Below, in pieces: positions 22,349-31,859 of a stretch of 64,000 nucleotides of DNA. Source of the stretch: Sorghum bicolor (lineage: Eukaryota > Streptophyta > Magnoliopsida > Poales > Poaceae); assembly GCF_000003195.3 (NCBI RefSeq), contig NC_012876.2, forward strand, positions 40,515,725-40,579,724, read 5' to 3'. A program made the translations under genes and the position numbers. The notes under the pieces are model-generated. The model was not told where the DNA came from, did not search any database, and worked only from the letters and a program-made list of their open reading frames with translations. The number at the start of each line of letters is the position of its first letter. The first letter of the stretch is position 1.

Positions 22349-22510
22349 TTAATCGTCCTGAGGTTCGTTGGGTGACGTAGTCGGTACTTCCGGCAGCGCC
22401 TCCTCTTCATGTATAGTTATCTTCATTTTCCACACCTGACTTGGTGCTTCAATCTCCTTGGGATAATTCTGTTTAAACTCAACGTCTTCTGATCTTACAA
22501 CTTCTCCTTC
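22349..22510 (-). pseudogene. A2 Gag-protease C-terminal tail, cut off by element B
   Basis: The last 54 codons of the A2 frame, acidic and ending in a PNEPQDD-like tail before TAA. It reads in register with 34346-31860 once B and one copy of ATAGT are ignored. That gives an uninterrupted 883-codon frame (stop included) before B landed. After insertion this piece has no start of its own. Confidence 0.85.
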
Positions 22511-22515
22511 ATAGT

Positions 22516-24036
22516 TGTTGACACTAGCTAACACCACTTAGATACTAGGTTGTCATCCCTAGCATGGCGCCAGAGTCTACAAAGGTATTTATAAATGTAA
22601 AGGCTCTCTAGAAAATAATCTATTCTATCCGCAAGCGCACAGATAAAACACCTCATTGTAGCATTTCACCAGGATAAGTATTCCAGGTATCGTTATTTAT
22701 AATTTTGCTTAGGGGATCTTAAGAAGATGGAATTAAATCAAAGGGGCAAAATCTATCAAGGCATAGACTAGAGATAAACTTGCAAGAACATGATTACTAA
22801 TAAGAAACTCGTCACACAGTCACATACTCTAGCAGGGGGTAAACCATAAAGATAATGATAATAAAGTATAAGTTCATGGGATAAAGAGCACAGCGATTAG
22901 AAAATAGACTACTCCTCATATATGTAGGTGATGTCGGATTAGCTAGAGAATGGATTCTAAGTTATCTACTAACTACTAAGTCATAATCTACTCTAGTTAT
23001 CTACAAGATCATATATAGCATAAAAGACTCTTCATTCATGTATAAGGAACATTGATAAAGTAAATCAGAACATCGCATGACTTACTCCACAATACCGGTT
23101 CTGCCTGTCCTATCAACGGAGGGTGGACTATATAAGAATCAACGAAGCTGTCACTATCGCGAACTACCACATGACTCGGCACCACGATAGGATACATTTG
23201 CAGATAAATAACATCTAAGCACCACGCTCACATGTGATCTATCACCTAACTCCCTCGCGTCAAGAGCTAAGCGCTTTGCAAACTTATACATAAACTCATT
23301 ATCAATTAGAACTATATCAAATATAGAACTAGAGCAAACTAAGAACATAATAATTAGAGACATAATGCAATTAGAACAATAGAATTAGAGAAAGATATGA
23401 ATAATACCAATCTTTATTACCGAAGATCCGAATCCAGAGCGTAGTGCTCTACTTCTCTAATTGCTATCTAATCAAACCTCTAAACTTGAAGGATTAGGGA
23501 GTAGCTAATTCTAATTCTCTGTGGGAGAGAAGCTCTAAACCCTAACTTTGATGGCTACCTCTGAATAATGATTTCTCCTCCTCTCCTCCAGGGGCCAGGG
23601 GGTCTGGTTTTATAGTCCCCTCAAGTGAACGTGAGCCATTGGATCAAACCGACATAGATTGTATGGTTTAGATTGATCCTTTAGGTCGGTGGAGCGTAGT
23701 CCCGAAGCAGAGTCCTGATTGGCCTCCTGGCCAGGGCGGGCGCCCAAGGGGGGTGGGCGGCCGCCCAGCTCCCGAGCCCGATTCGCGTCCCGTTCGTTCC
23801 CGTGGCTTCTGGATCCTTCTAGATTGAGGAAAATTGCGTGGCACGTAATTATCTCGTTGTAAACATGACATGCGGGCCTTCTCTCCATATTTTCTGATAA
23901 ACCCCTGCAGAAATAGATAAACACCAAAGCTCGTCGAATTCTGTCAGATAAAACCCTAATTCTAGATGTTTGTTTCATATTGATCCTTTTTCATGTTTAT
24001 TTGGTTATTAATTTTAGTACTTAAGGACCGTCAACA
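22516..24036 (-). repeat. B 3' LTR
   Basis: 1521 bp, TGTTGACGG...TGTCAACA on the minus strand. TATA box 23608-23614; GC boxes 23734-23745 and 23755-23766. Its pair is 30343-31859. Confidence 0.94.
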
Positions 24037-24050
24037 AACTCCCCCAAGCT
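24037..24050 (-). promoter_or_regulatory. B polypurine tract
   Basis: AGCTTGGGGGAGTT on the minus strand, directly before the 3' LTR. Confidence 0.85.
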
Positions 24051-25531
24051 TACCCTTTGCTCGTCCCTGAGCAAATAGCTAATCTCAGACGGATCAGGAG
24101 TTGCTTCGATGTTTTCTTTCCTGACAGGCACACATGCTTTTAGATAAAAATTCTTCCAGATTAGAGTGAAGTGTTATGAAGTTTAGTACTTAAGTCTTAA
24201 GTAATCGAAAGACAAAATAGTTAAGTCAAGCACTATCCCTCCTGTCTATACTTCACCTTTGTTCTAGAGTTTTTCATAAGTTTTCAAAATAAAACCCAGA
24301 GTTCCTAGCAATGATTCTCTCAAGTCTCTCTATATTTGGTATTTGTGGATCCTTACCATAATGTCACTTACCTATAGCTAATGAAATATTTAAGTGGAGC
24401 TCATAGGAGTGAAAAACAGCTCATACATATGTTGTCTAATCGAGCGTTGGATCCAAAGGAACTCAGCATATAATTAAATCAAGATGTGCATGTGTGGTGG
24501 AGTAAATGATAGTGATGGTGAAAATGCAATAGTGTTAATAAATCTTAGTTCTCATTGCTCCTCATATTGCTATATCTCCTCCTCTTTGATCTTTGCTTTG
24601 GGAGAACATGGGCTATCTCTTTTTTTTTCAGGTGGGTAATAGATACCCCTAATTCTACTGTCGGACACTTGTCCATTTTTTTCCGCTCAAGTGGGCATCT
24701 TTGTACCCCTAATTCTACTTCAGACACTTGTCCATTTTTACCTCTCGTCTCACTCTTTTTCTTTCTTTTCCGAGGTTCCGGGCACTTGCCCCTTTTTATT
24801 TCCTCGTATGTTTTTGCATAACCCATGCCTCTTCTACATTGAATCTTTTTAGAGAGAGAATAACAATACTTGGGACAGTGAGTGATAATATATTTTTTTT
24901 AGCAATTTTAATGATTAATGTTGTGGTAGATGCGTGCAAGTGAATATCTTAATTTAACCACATGAAAAGCTCCTAAGGGTCTACACAGCTCGATCAAACT
25001 CAATGTAAATATAGTAAAAGATGTTATAGCAAGTATGGCTGTGGTAGGTAGTTTTGTATGCTAGGAACTCATCATGTGATTTGTAAGTTTTCAAAAATAA
25101 ATCTCCAGAACTTAGTGTAGTAGGAACAAGATAAACAGTAGCTCAACTTTATATCATGTCTTTCTCTTACCTAGACTTTAGTTTTATGCTTCCCAAAGAT
25201 AGTAATTTTAATTTTAGTAATTCCCGGAAGAATTCTAATATAAAAGCTAGGTACTTGTAAGTAAGCAAACAGAGCAACTGTTCATCATTTCCATCATGCA
25301 TATTTTTGGTCTTTTTATTTTTTCTAGAGATTAAACTTAGCAGGAAAATAAAGCACACTTATCTACACACTATTTTTATTTTGTTTTCATGTTTATTAAA
25401 GTGCAGTGAATAAAAGCAAGAAAATATTTATTTGGTTTTCTAAGTTTTTCCTTTTAAGATAAATTAAATACTAAGACAGAATAGAATAAATAAGAAGAGC
25501 AAATAAAAACTTACTTGATAAATTTGGGAGG
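24051..25531 (-). other. B 3' non-coding region
   Basis: No gene seen. It is collinear with the A2, C and D 3' regions. It contains the block with the AGCTCCTAAGGGTCTACACA complement at about 24966-24989 and a partly duplicated hairpin trio at 24631-24795. A 93-codon Lys/Arg-rich frame (24545-24826) crosses the hairpins; I regard it as a by-product of purine-rich sequence. Confidence 0.7.
24631..24795 (-). ncRNA. B hairpin array (trio with an internal duplication)
   Basis: Sense strand, in order: GGGC-AAGU-GCCC, GGAC-AAGU-GUCU, GGGUA-CAAAG-AUGCCC, then a second GGAC-AAGU-GUCC and GGGUA-UCUAU-UACCC. The pair of stems 2 and 3 has been duplicated in this family only, and the variant stems keep pairing through G-U. 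Confidence 0.55.
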
Positions 25532-25545
25532 AACTCCCCCAAGCT
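25532..25545 (-). other. B internal PPT-like motif just after the ORF-1-like gene
   Basis: AGCTTGGGGGAGTT on the minus strand, identical to the real PPT of B and 18 nt past the stop codon at 25563. A second one (AGCTTGGGGGA) lies at 27990-28000, just past the gag-protease stop. Confidence 0.55.
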
Positions 25546-25562
25546 GGATGTTGATGTCGGTC

Positions 25563-27146
25563 TTACCCGATGTTCCAGAACCGCACCATGGTTGTGATGT
25601 TATCGTTCATTGTTGTTGTATCTTGTCTTAGCTCTTCTACTGCAGTGGCATGGTCCTGGTTCCATTTTTGTTGCTCTTCCAGGAGTCTTCCATGTTCTGC
25701 TTGCGTGTTCTGGATGTCGAGGAGGGTGTTGTCGGTACGAGTGAAGAAAGCACCGGCCTCTTGATAGTAGTCATTCGTGAAGGCGTAGGAGGCGTCGGAG
25801 TATCGTCCTGCTTCAAATTGGGGTGGAGGTCTGGATCCTGAAGCTCCATATGGATCAGTGGAATACCTGCCCGTATGAAAAGGCAGGTTTGTCCACTGGT
25901 GATCTTGGCTCTCCGGCCATGTCTCCTCTGTTGGCTCTTGTGGTTGCGCATGACAAGCCCATGGGTCTCGAAGGACTCGTGGATTGTAATCGCAATAATG
26001 CAGGTGCGCTGCTTCTTCTAGTCCAGGGTCAGCTCCATACCAGGTGCGTTCTTGGTGAGTGGTTATCCTTTCAGATGCCACTCGCTGTGGAGTTCTCGGG
26101 TTCACTGGTGTTGCTGCAATCTCAATCAAAAAGTTTTGCACAGTGTAGAGGCAAAGGTTCGGGTTAGGTAACCGAATCTTGCCTTTATCATCATACAGCA
26201 TATACATTATATTCCCCTCTTTCTTTAACATCTGAGCTTGTCTAAATGTGTCATAGCCATGATAAATTCTTAATTCTTCTATGCAGTCCAACGATGAGTT
26301 TTCTAGTAAGTGAAGATTAGTGGCTAGACGAGTGATAAGTGAAGTACATCCTACTGGTCCCTGAAGACTAGGTATACTAAGCCAATGTGAAACTAATAGT
26401 GTAACAGGTGAAGTAGGTACTTTACTAATAGCAGCATATAAAAGTTGTAAATCTCCTACTCTTACTTTCCTAATATCGTCACGATAGAAAATATTGTACC
26501 CAAGCCATTTGTGGAACATCCTAAGAGTGGGGTGTTCCATGTCACTGGTTCGGGCTTGACTGTAAAAATTATCTCTAGATATTTCTCTCCAACACTGGTG
26601 TCTCTCAAAGTTGGGTAAATCGGAGTCAATGTTTAGGATGCATCTTGAAGAGAAACCAAGATGGTCGCTCAGTTCTCTCCAAGATAACATAATTTCCTGT
26701 TTAAACATCCGAAAAACAATCCCCCCCTCATAGTATTGTAAGGTGCAAAGAAATTCGAGGGTGAGAAGACGAGAACCCAGCTCAGTTATATTCCAAAAAT
26801 TTGTCCAACCCATCATCTGAAAAATTAAGTCAAATTCAGTGTCCATACCTGTTTCTTGTAGTAGGGTTGGATCGAGAGTAGGGGTGTGAATGAAATCTTT
26901 ATTCTTTAATTGCTGATAAACTTCCTTCTCTCTTCGGGTCTTCAGTCCTAGGTCTCCTATCTTGAGAAGGACCTTGACTTGCTGGCCTGATGAAGATGAT
27001 GGAGCTTGTGTGGGTGTAGGATCGACGCTCATCTCTGATGGCTGTGAGGAGTGTCGGGTTGAACTCCTTGTACCAATGTTCTTGAGAGCCTTCCCTGCAT
27101 TCTTCACCTTCTTAAACATCCTGCAAACAAAAGTTGGCAAAAACAC
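25563..27146 (-). CDS. B Athila ORF-1-like protein, intact
   Basis: 527 codons without a stop. Residues about 100-300 resemble the plant Athila ORF-1 family (PF03078): DLIFQMMGWTNFW, LTLEFLCTL, FRMFKQEIMLSWRELSDHLGF, MFHKWLGYNIFYR, then a region with TLLVSHWLSIPS. The N-terminus is basic and Ser/Thr-rich, the middle is Pro/Gln-rich, and the C-terminus may be a coiled coil (LLEEQQKWNQ onward). No signal peptide or membrane helix is evident, so I see no support for an envelope protein. TTTGTTTGCAG lies just before Met10, so the real start after splicing may be Met10 at about 27119. Its own promoter lies upstream. Function unknown. Confidence 0.75.
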   Translation of the reverse strand: MFLPTFVCRMFKKVKNAGKALKNIGTRSSTRHSSQPSEMSVDPTPTQAPSSSSGQQVKVLLKIGDLGLKTRREKEVYQQLKNKDFIHTPTLDPTLLQETGMDTEFDLIFQMMGWTNFWNITELGSRLLTLEFLCTLQYYEGGIVFRMFKQEIMLSWRELSDHLGFSSRCILNIDSDLPNFERHQCWREISRDNFYSQARTSDMEHPTLRMFHKWLGYNIFYRDDIRKVRVGDLQLLYAAISKVPTSPVTLLVSHWLSIPSLQGPVGCTSLITRLATNLHLLENSSLDCIEELRIYHGYDTFRQAQMLKKEGNIMYMLYDDKGKIRLPNPNLCLYTVQNFLIEIAATPVNPRTPQRVASERITTHQERTWYGADPGLEEAAHLHYCDYNPRVLRDPWACHAQPQEPTEETWPESQDHQWTNLPFHTGRYSTDPYGASGSRPPPQFEAGRYSDASYAFTNDYYQEAGAFFTRTDNTLLDIQNTQAEHGRLLEEQQKWNQDHATAVEELRQDTTTMNDNITTMVRFWNIG

Positions 27147-28015
27147 AACTGGTGGAAAATATGAGATAAAATGTTAGTGGTCAGCTGTCCGGAGTGTCAG
27201 TAGTCCAGGGGTTAATCGTTCAAGACAAGTTTCTATTTTGGTAGAGCCTCCCCCTAAACAACTTTTACTTTCGCTTAGACAACGGGATCACTACTTGCTA
27301 GGTGACAATCACTCTCTCAAAAGAACTCCAACCTTCCCTTCCACTCTCCTCTTTCTCTCTACTCTCTTCTCTTCACTACAAGAACTCCTTCTCGGGAAAC
27401 TAAGATTTGCGTGGTTTTCTGAAGTGTTTGTGTGAAGAGAAGGGAGCTGAAGGTGGCCTTTTATAGGCTGAGCAGGGGACAGGGCGGGCGCCCAAGGTAG
27501 GTGGGCGGGCGCCCACCCCTGGTGTCCATCCTGGGTGTGCCTCCTCCACTTGCTTCCTTGCTTTGATCTCACGCAGAATAATATTGTGTTGGTAGTGGTT
27601 GGACGGTGGAAAGATGTCAGGTGAGTGGAAACATATTGGTAGATGAAATTATATGATGGGATGTATGTGAGGTGAAGTGTATGACATGTGGGACCCAAAG
27701 AGTGTGGGTCATGCTTCTAGAAGATCAATATAATGCAGGAAAATCTATGAGAATTGAATCTTAATGAAAATGATATTAGAAAATATTTTTGTGCCTCCAT
27801 AATAATTAATAAATATGGGTTGTTACACACCACGAATATTATTTATATGGGGCTTTTTGATTATTATAATTATGCTATGAATATATGTGACTAATGCAAG
27901 ATTTAATTATGCAAGAAGTTAAATATGAGAAAATTAATAATGTGGATAAATACCGATTTACCTCCCGGTGAGGGTTTGGGATTTTTAGGTCCCCCAAGCT
28001 GGACCTCCAAATCTT
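27147..28015 (-). other. B intergenic region: promoter, 5' UTR and likely intron of the ORF-1-like gene
   Basis: Between the protease stop (28016) and the second gene there is no RT or integrase remnant. From the sense side: PPT-like motif (28000-27990), AT-rich stretch, GC boxes (27514-27503 and 27493-27482), TATAAAA (27465-27459), a CA-rich probable start site near 27430, about 300 nt of 5' UTR, and the acceptor TTTGTTTGCAG near 27122. An intron in the UTR is inferred from the acceptor only; the donor was not fixed. Confidence 0.6.
27459..27514 (-). promoter_or_regulatory. Internal promoter of the B ORF-1-like gene
   Basis: TATAAAA at 27465-27459, preceded by two copies of the LTR GC box (GGGCGGGCGCCC at 27482-27493 and 27503-27514), spaced 21 bp as in the LTRs. 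In the LTRs the boxes lie about 125 bp upstream of TATA; here they lie only 17 bp upstream. Confidence 0.65.
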
Positions 28016-29971
28016 TTAATCTTCTGAGTTACCTTCCTCCGGAGATGGTGTCTCCAGTGGTTCTTCGTGAACTTCCTTCACTGTAGAGTCTCTCTCTGGT
28101 CTGGGTTTGAATGTGAAGTGTTCTTCTTGACCGTTTATGTTGAACTTGATTTCTCCTTTTCCGACATCAATGTGGGCATTGGCAGTGCTCAGAAATGGCC
28201 TTCCAAGGATGATGGACACTTTCGAGTCAGGACTCATGTCCAGTACTACGAAGTCTACTGGCACAAGAAAATCTCTGATCTTGACTGGAATGTTCTCGGC
28301 GATGCCCAACGGGTGTCGAACCGATTGATTCGCTAGTTGTAGATATATTGATGTTGGTTCTAAAGTTGCATGCTCAGGCTTTTTGTAGACTAATGCTGGC
28401 ATCACACTAACACTTGCTCCGAGATCACAAAGTGCATTGTTGAAGTGTTGGTTTCCGATCGAGCAATCGATAGTGGGACATCCGGGATCTTCCTTCTTCT
28501 TTGGTGGTTTGTTGAGGATGGCCGCACTACATTCTTCTGTCAGCTTGATAACCTCAGTGGTGGGCAGTGGTCTCTTCTTGTTAAGAATATCTCTGATGTA
28601 CTTTGCATATGTAGGTACCTGTATGGCATCGAGCAGAGGTATGTTGACATATAATTTCTGAATGACCTCTACAAACTTACCAAACTGCTCATCCGACTAC
28701 AGTCCTCTGTTTCTTCTGGGAAATGGCAAATAGTTGGTGTCGTAAAAATCTTTCCTCATTTCTCCAGTTCTTGGTGGTTGGAGCAGATCTTCTGCTTCAA
28801 TTGGGCTTTCTTCTTCTATCACTGCTGGTTGCACTGGTGCTGATGATCTTTGTTTCTCTTTTGGGTATGGTGGATCTCTGGTAGCTTTACCTCCTCTAGT
28901 AGTTATATTCTTTACCTGCTCAAGGTTAGTAGCAACAGGCAGTGCAGCAGCTATCTTTATTAATTTAAGCTCTACCCTTTTATTAAGAGTGTTTTGCTCA
29001 TCAAAGGCAGTTAGTAGAAAATCCATTTTATTGTGTATATCTTTTAGAGATGATTCATTTGTATCTAGCCTTTGTTTAACTCCATCATTAATTTTGGTTT
29101 GTTGAGCAATTATCTCTTTTAATGAAAGTTGCTTGATAGTATTACCTAAATTCATACCTTTGCTATTGGGTTGACTCGAAGTTGGTTGATATTTGTATGT
29201 TGTCTCAATAGCCCTTTGATCTTCTTTGAACTTGGCCCTCTGGTCAATCCAATGGAGCAAATTTTCCATCTTAGTTGATAATGCATTTACTTCTTCTGGT
29301 ATTTCTTCAGTTTGATGACAATGTTGAGCTTTATCTTGGAACCAGCTTTGGTTTTCTGCTATCTTATCCAAAAGTATCTCTGCTTTTCCAGTTGTAAGCT
29401 CCAAGAATGATCATTTAGCAGATGCATCTATGCACTCACGAGCCTTCTGGGTTAATCCATGGTAGAAGGTCTGCATAAGTAACCATGTGGCCATTCCATG
29501 GTGAGGACAATCTGATATGTATCCTTGAAAACGCTCCCATGCTTCTGAAATGGCTTCTGTCTTCTGCTGTTGGAAACTGACAATATTTCCTCTTAAGGCA
29601 GTTGTTTTGCCTATAGGGAAAAACTTTGATAGAAAGGCATCTGACAAGTTCGTCCAGTTGTTGATGTTATCTTGATGAGTGTAGAACCACTTCCTCGCTT
29701 TCCCTTCTAGTGAGAATGGAAAAAGGCGAAGTAGTATGACGTCTTTGTCAACTCCGTTGATGTGGATTGTGCTTCCAATTTCTAAGAAATTCTGCAAGTG
29801 TGCACTGGCATCTTCATGTGCCTTTCCACTGAATTGTGTAGCTTGCACCAAATTGATGAGGCTTGACTTGAGCTCAAACTCGGGTATTCCTTCTTCTACT
29901 GCAAATCTTGGACCGGTTGGAATGTTGTCAAGACTTGGAGCAGAGAATTCTTGCAAGGTCTTTTCTGCCAT
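28016..29971 (-). pseudogene. B Gag-protease, two nonsense mutations
   Basis: One frame of 652 codons, interrupted by TGA at 29411-29413 (probably from GGA) and TAG at 28697-28699 (probably from CAG). The capsid part (29971-29411) has LINLVQATQFSGKAHEDASA and AWERFQGYISDCPHHG. A linker follows, then LYVNIPLLDAIQ and LTEECSA blocks typical of Athila/Tat. The protease has CDLGASVSVMP near 28410 and IILGRPFL near 28205, so one domain, unlike family A. The CCHC zinc knuckle expected after the capsid is absent. Start chosen as the first Met after the leader, matching the second Met-containing region of A (MANKSIREFSAP in A). Confidence 0.87.
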
Positions 29972-30342
29972 AGCTTCAGCAATTGGTAGCTAGCTTCTTC
30001 TTTTCTTGATTGCTTTGGTTCTGATGATGTAGAGTTGAATGTACCCAAAGTCAATCCTGTTATACCCTGTATAAAAATATAAACATAGAAAAACAACAGG
30101 GTGAACCTGCCAAAGCAGCGGTGCCTTGTTATGATTTCTCACTTAGTAGCTGTTTTATGCAATTATTTCTCTAGTCTAGTCTAATATTTTATATGAATAA
30201 CCTTGATTGATTTTCTGGCTTTCCTTAATATTACCCTTTTGTTCCCTTTTATGACTTATTCTTGAGACTCATATAATTCCTATAAGATGTCCTATAGATC
30301 CTATAAGTCCTATAGCTCCCCGGCAACGACGCCAGAAATGCT
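29972..30342 (-). other. B leader and primer site
   Basis: The primer site at 30317-30334 matches tRNA-Asp with one mismatch (ACGACGCCA instead of ACGGCGCCA on the plus strand). The rest of the leader is non-coding and T/A-rich on the plus strand. Confidence 0.8.
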
Positions 30343-31859
30343 TGTTGACACTAGCTAACACCACTTAGATACTTGGTTGTCATCCCTAGCATGGCGCCAG
30401 AGTGTACAAAGGTATTTATAAATGTAAAGGCTCTCTAGAAAATAATCTATTCTATCCGCAAGCGCACAGATAAAACACCTCATTGTAGCATTTCACCAGG
30501 ATAAGTATTCCAGGTATCGTTATTTATAATTTTGCTTAGGGGATCTTAAGAAGATGGAATTAAATCAATGGGGCAAAATCTATCAAGGCATAGACTAGAG
30601 ATAAACTTGCAAGAACATGATTACTAATAAGAAACTCGTCACACAGTCACATACTCTAGCAGGGGGTAAACCATAAAGATAATGATAATAAAGTATAAGT
30701 TCATGGGATAAAGAGCACAGCGATTAGAAAATAGACTACTCCTCATATATGTAGGTGATGTCGGATTAGCTAGAGAATGGATTCTAAGTTATCTACTAAC
30801 TACTAAGTCATAATCTACTCTAGTTATCTACAAGATCATATATAGCATAAAAGACTCTTCATTCATGTATAAGGAACATTGATAAAGTAAATCAGAACAT
30901 CGCATGACTTACTCCACAATACCGGTTCTGCCTGTCCTATCAACGGAGGGTGGACTATATAAGAATCAACGAAGCTATCACTATCGCGAACTACCACACG
31001 ACTCGGCCAATAGGATACATTTGCAGATAAATAACATCTAAGCACCACGCTCACATGTGATCTATCACCTAACTCCCTCGCGTCAAGAGCTAAGCGCTTT
31101 GCAAACTTATACATAAACTCATTATCAATTAGAACTATATCAAATATAGAACTAGAGCAAACTAAGAACATAATAATTAGAGACATAATGCAATTAGAAC
31201 AATAGAATTAGAGAAAGATATGAATAATACCAATCTTTATTACCGAAGATCCGAATCCAGAGCGTAGTGCTCTACTTCTCTAATTGCTATCTAATCAAAC
31301 CTCTAAACTTGAAGGATTAGGGAGTAGCTAATTCTAATTCTCTGTGGGAGAGAAGCTCTAAACCCTAACTTTGATGGCTACCTCTAAATAATGATTTCTC
31401 CTCCTCTCCTCCAGGGGCCAGGGGGTCTGGTTTTATAGTCCCCTCAAGTGAACGTGAGCCATTGGATCAAACCGACATAGATTGTATGGTTTAGATTGAT
31501 CCTTTAGGTCGGTGGAGCGTAGTCCCGAAGCAGAGTCCTGATTGGCCTCCTGGCCAGGGCGGGCGCCCAAGGGGGGTGGGCGGCCGCCCAGCTCCCGAGC
31601 CCGATTCGCGTCCCGTTCATTCCCGTGGCTTCTGGATCCTTCTAGATTGAGGAAAATTGCGCGGCATGTAATTATCTCGTTGTAAGCATGACATGTGGGC
31701 CTTCTCTCCATATTTTCTGATAAACCCCTGCAGAAATAGATAAACACCAAAGCTCGTGGAATTCTGTCAGATAAAACCCTAATTCTAGATGTTTGTTTCA
31801 TATTGATCCTTTTTCATGTTTATTTGATTATTAATTTTAGTACTTAAGGACCGTCAACA
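30343..31859 (-). repeat. B 5' LTR
   Basis: 1517 bp, paired with 22516-24036. TATA box 31431-31437; GC boxes 31557-31568 and 31578-31589, 21 bp apart. Confidence 0.94.

Larger units (their letters stand above)
22516..31859 (-). mobile_element. Element B: non-autonomous Athila-like element carrying an ORF-1-like gene, nested in A2
   Basis: Minus strand: 5' LTR 31859-30343, primer site 30334-30317, gag-protease 29971-28016 with two stops, an internal promoter near 27460-27514, an intact 527-codon ORF 27146-25563, 3' non-coding region, PPT and 3' LTR 24036-22516. ATAGT is duplicated at 22511-22515 and 31860-31864. LTRs differ at about 14 positions plus a small indel (about 0.9 %), younger than A2 as nesting requires. 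There is no RT, RNase H or integrase between protease and the second gene. Confidence 0.93.

Noticed and set aside
24545..24826. Lys/Arg-rich small frames over the hairpin arrays (also near 41770-42039 and 54681-54971)
   Set aside because: Similar peptides arise from the conserved purine-rich RNA, but the frames have different starts and ends and the constraint fits base pairing better.
25563..27146. Reading the ORF of element B as an envelope gene
   Set aside because: It has the env position, but I see no signal peptide, membrane helix or cleavage site; the resemblance is to Athila ORF-1.
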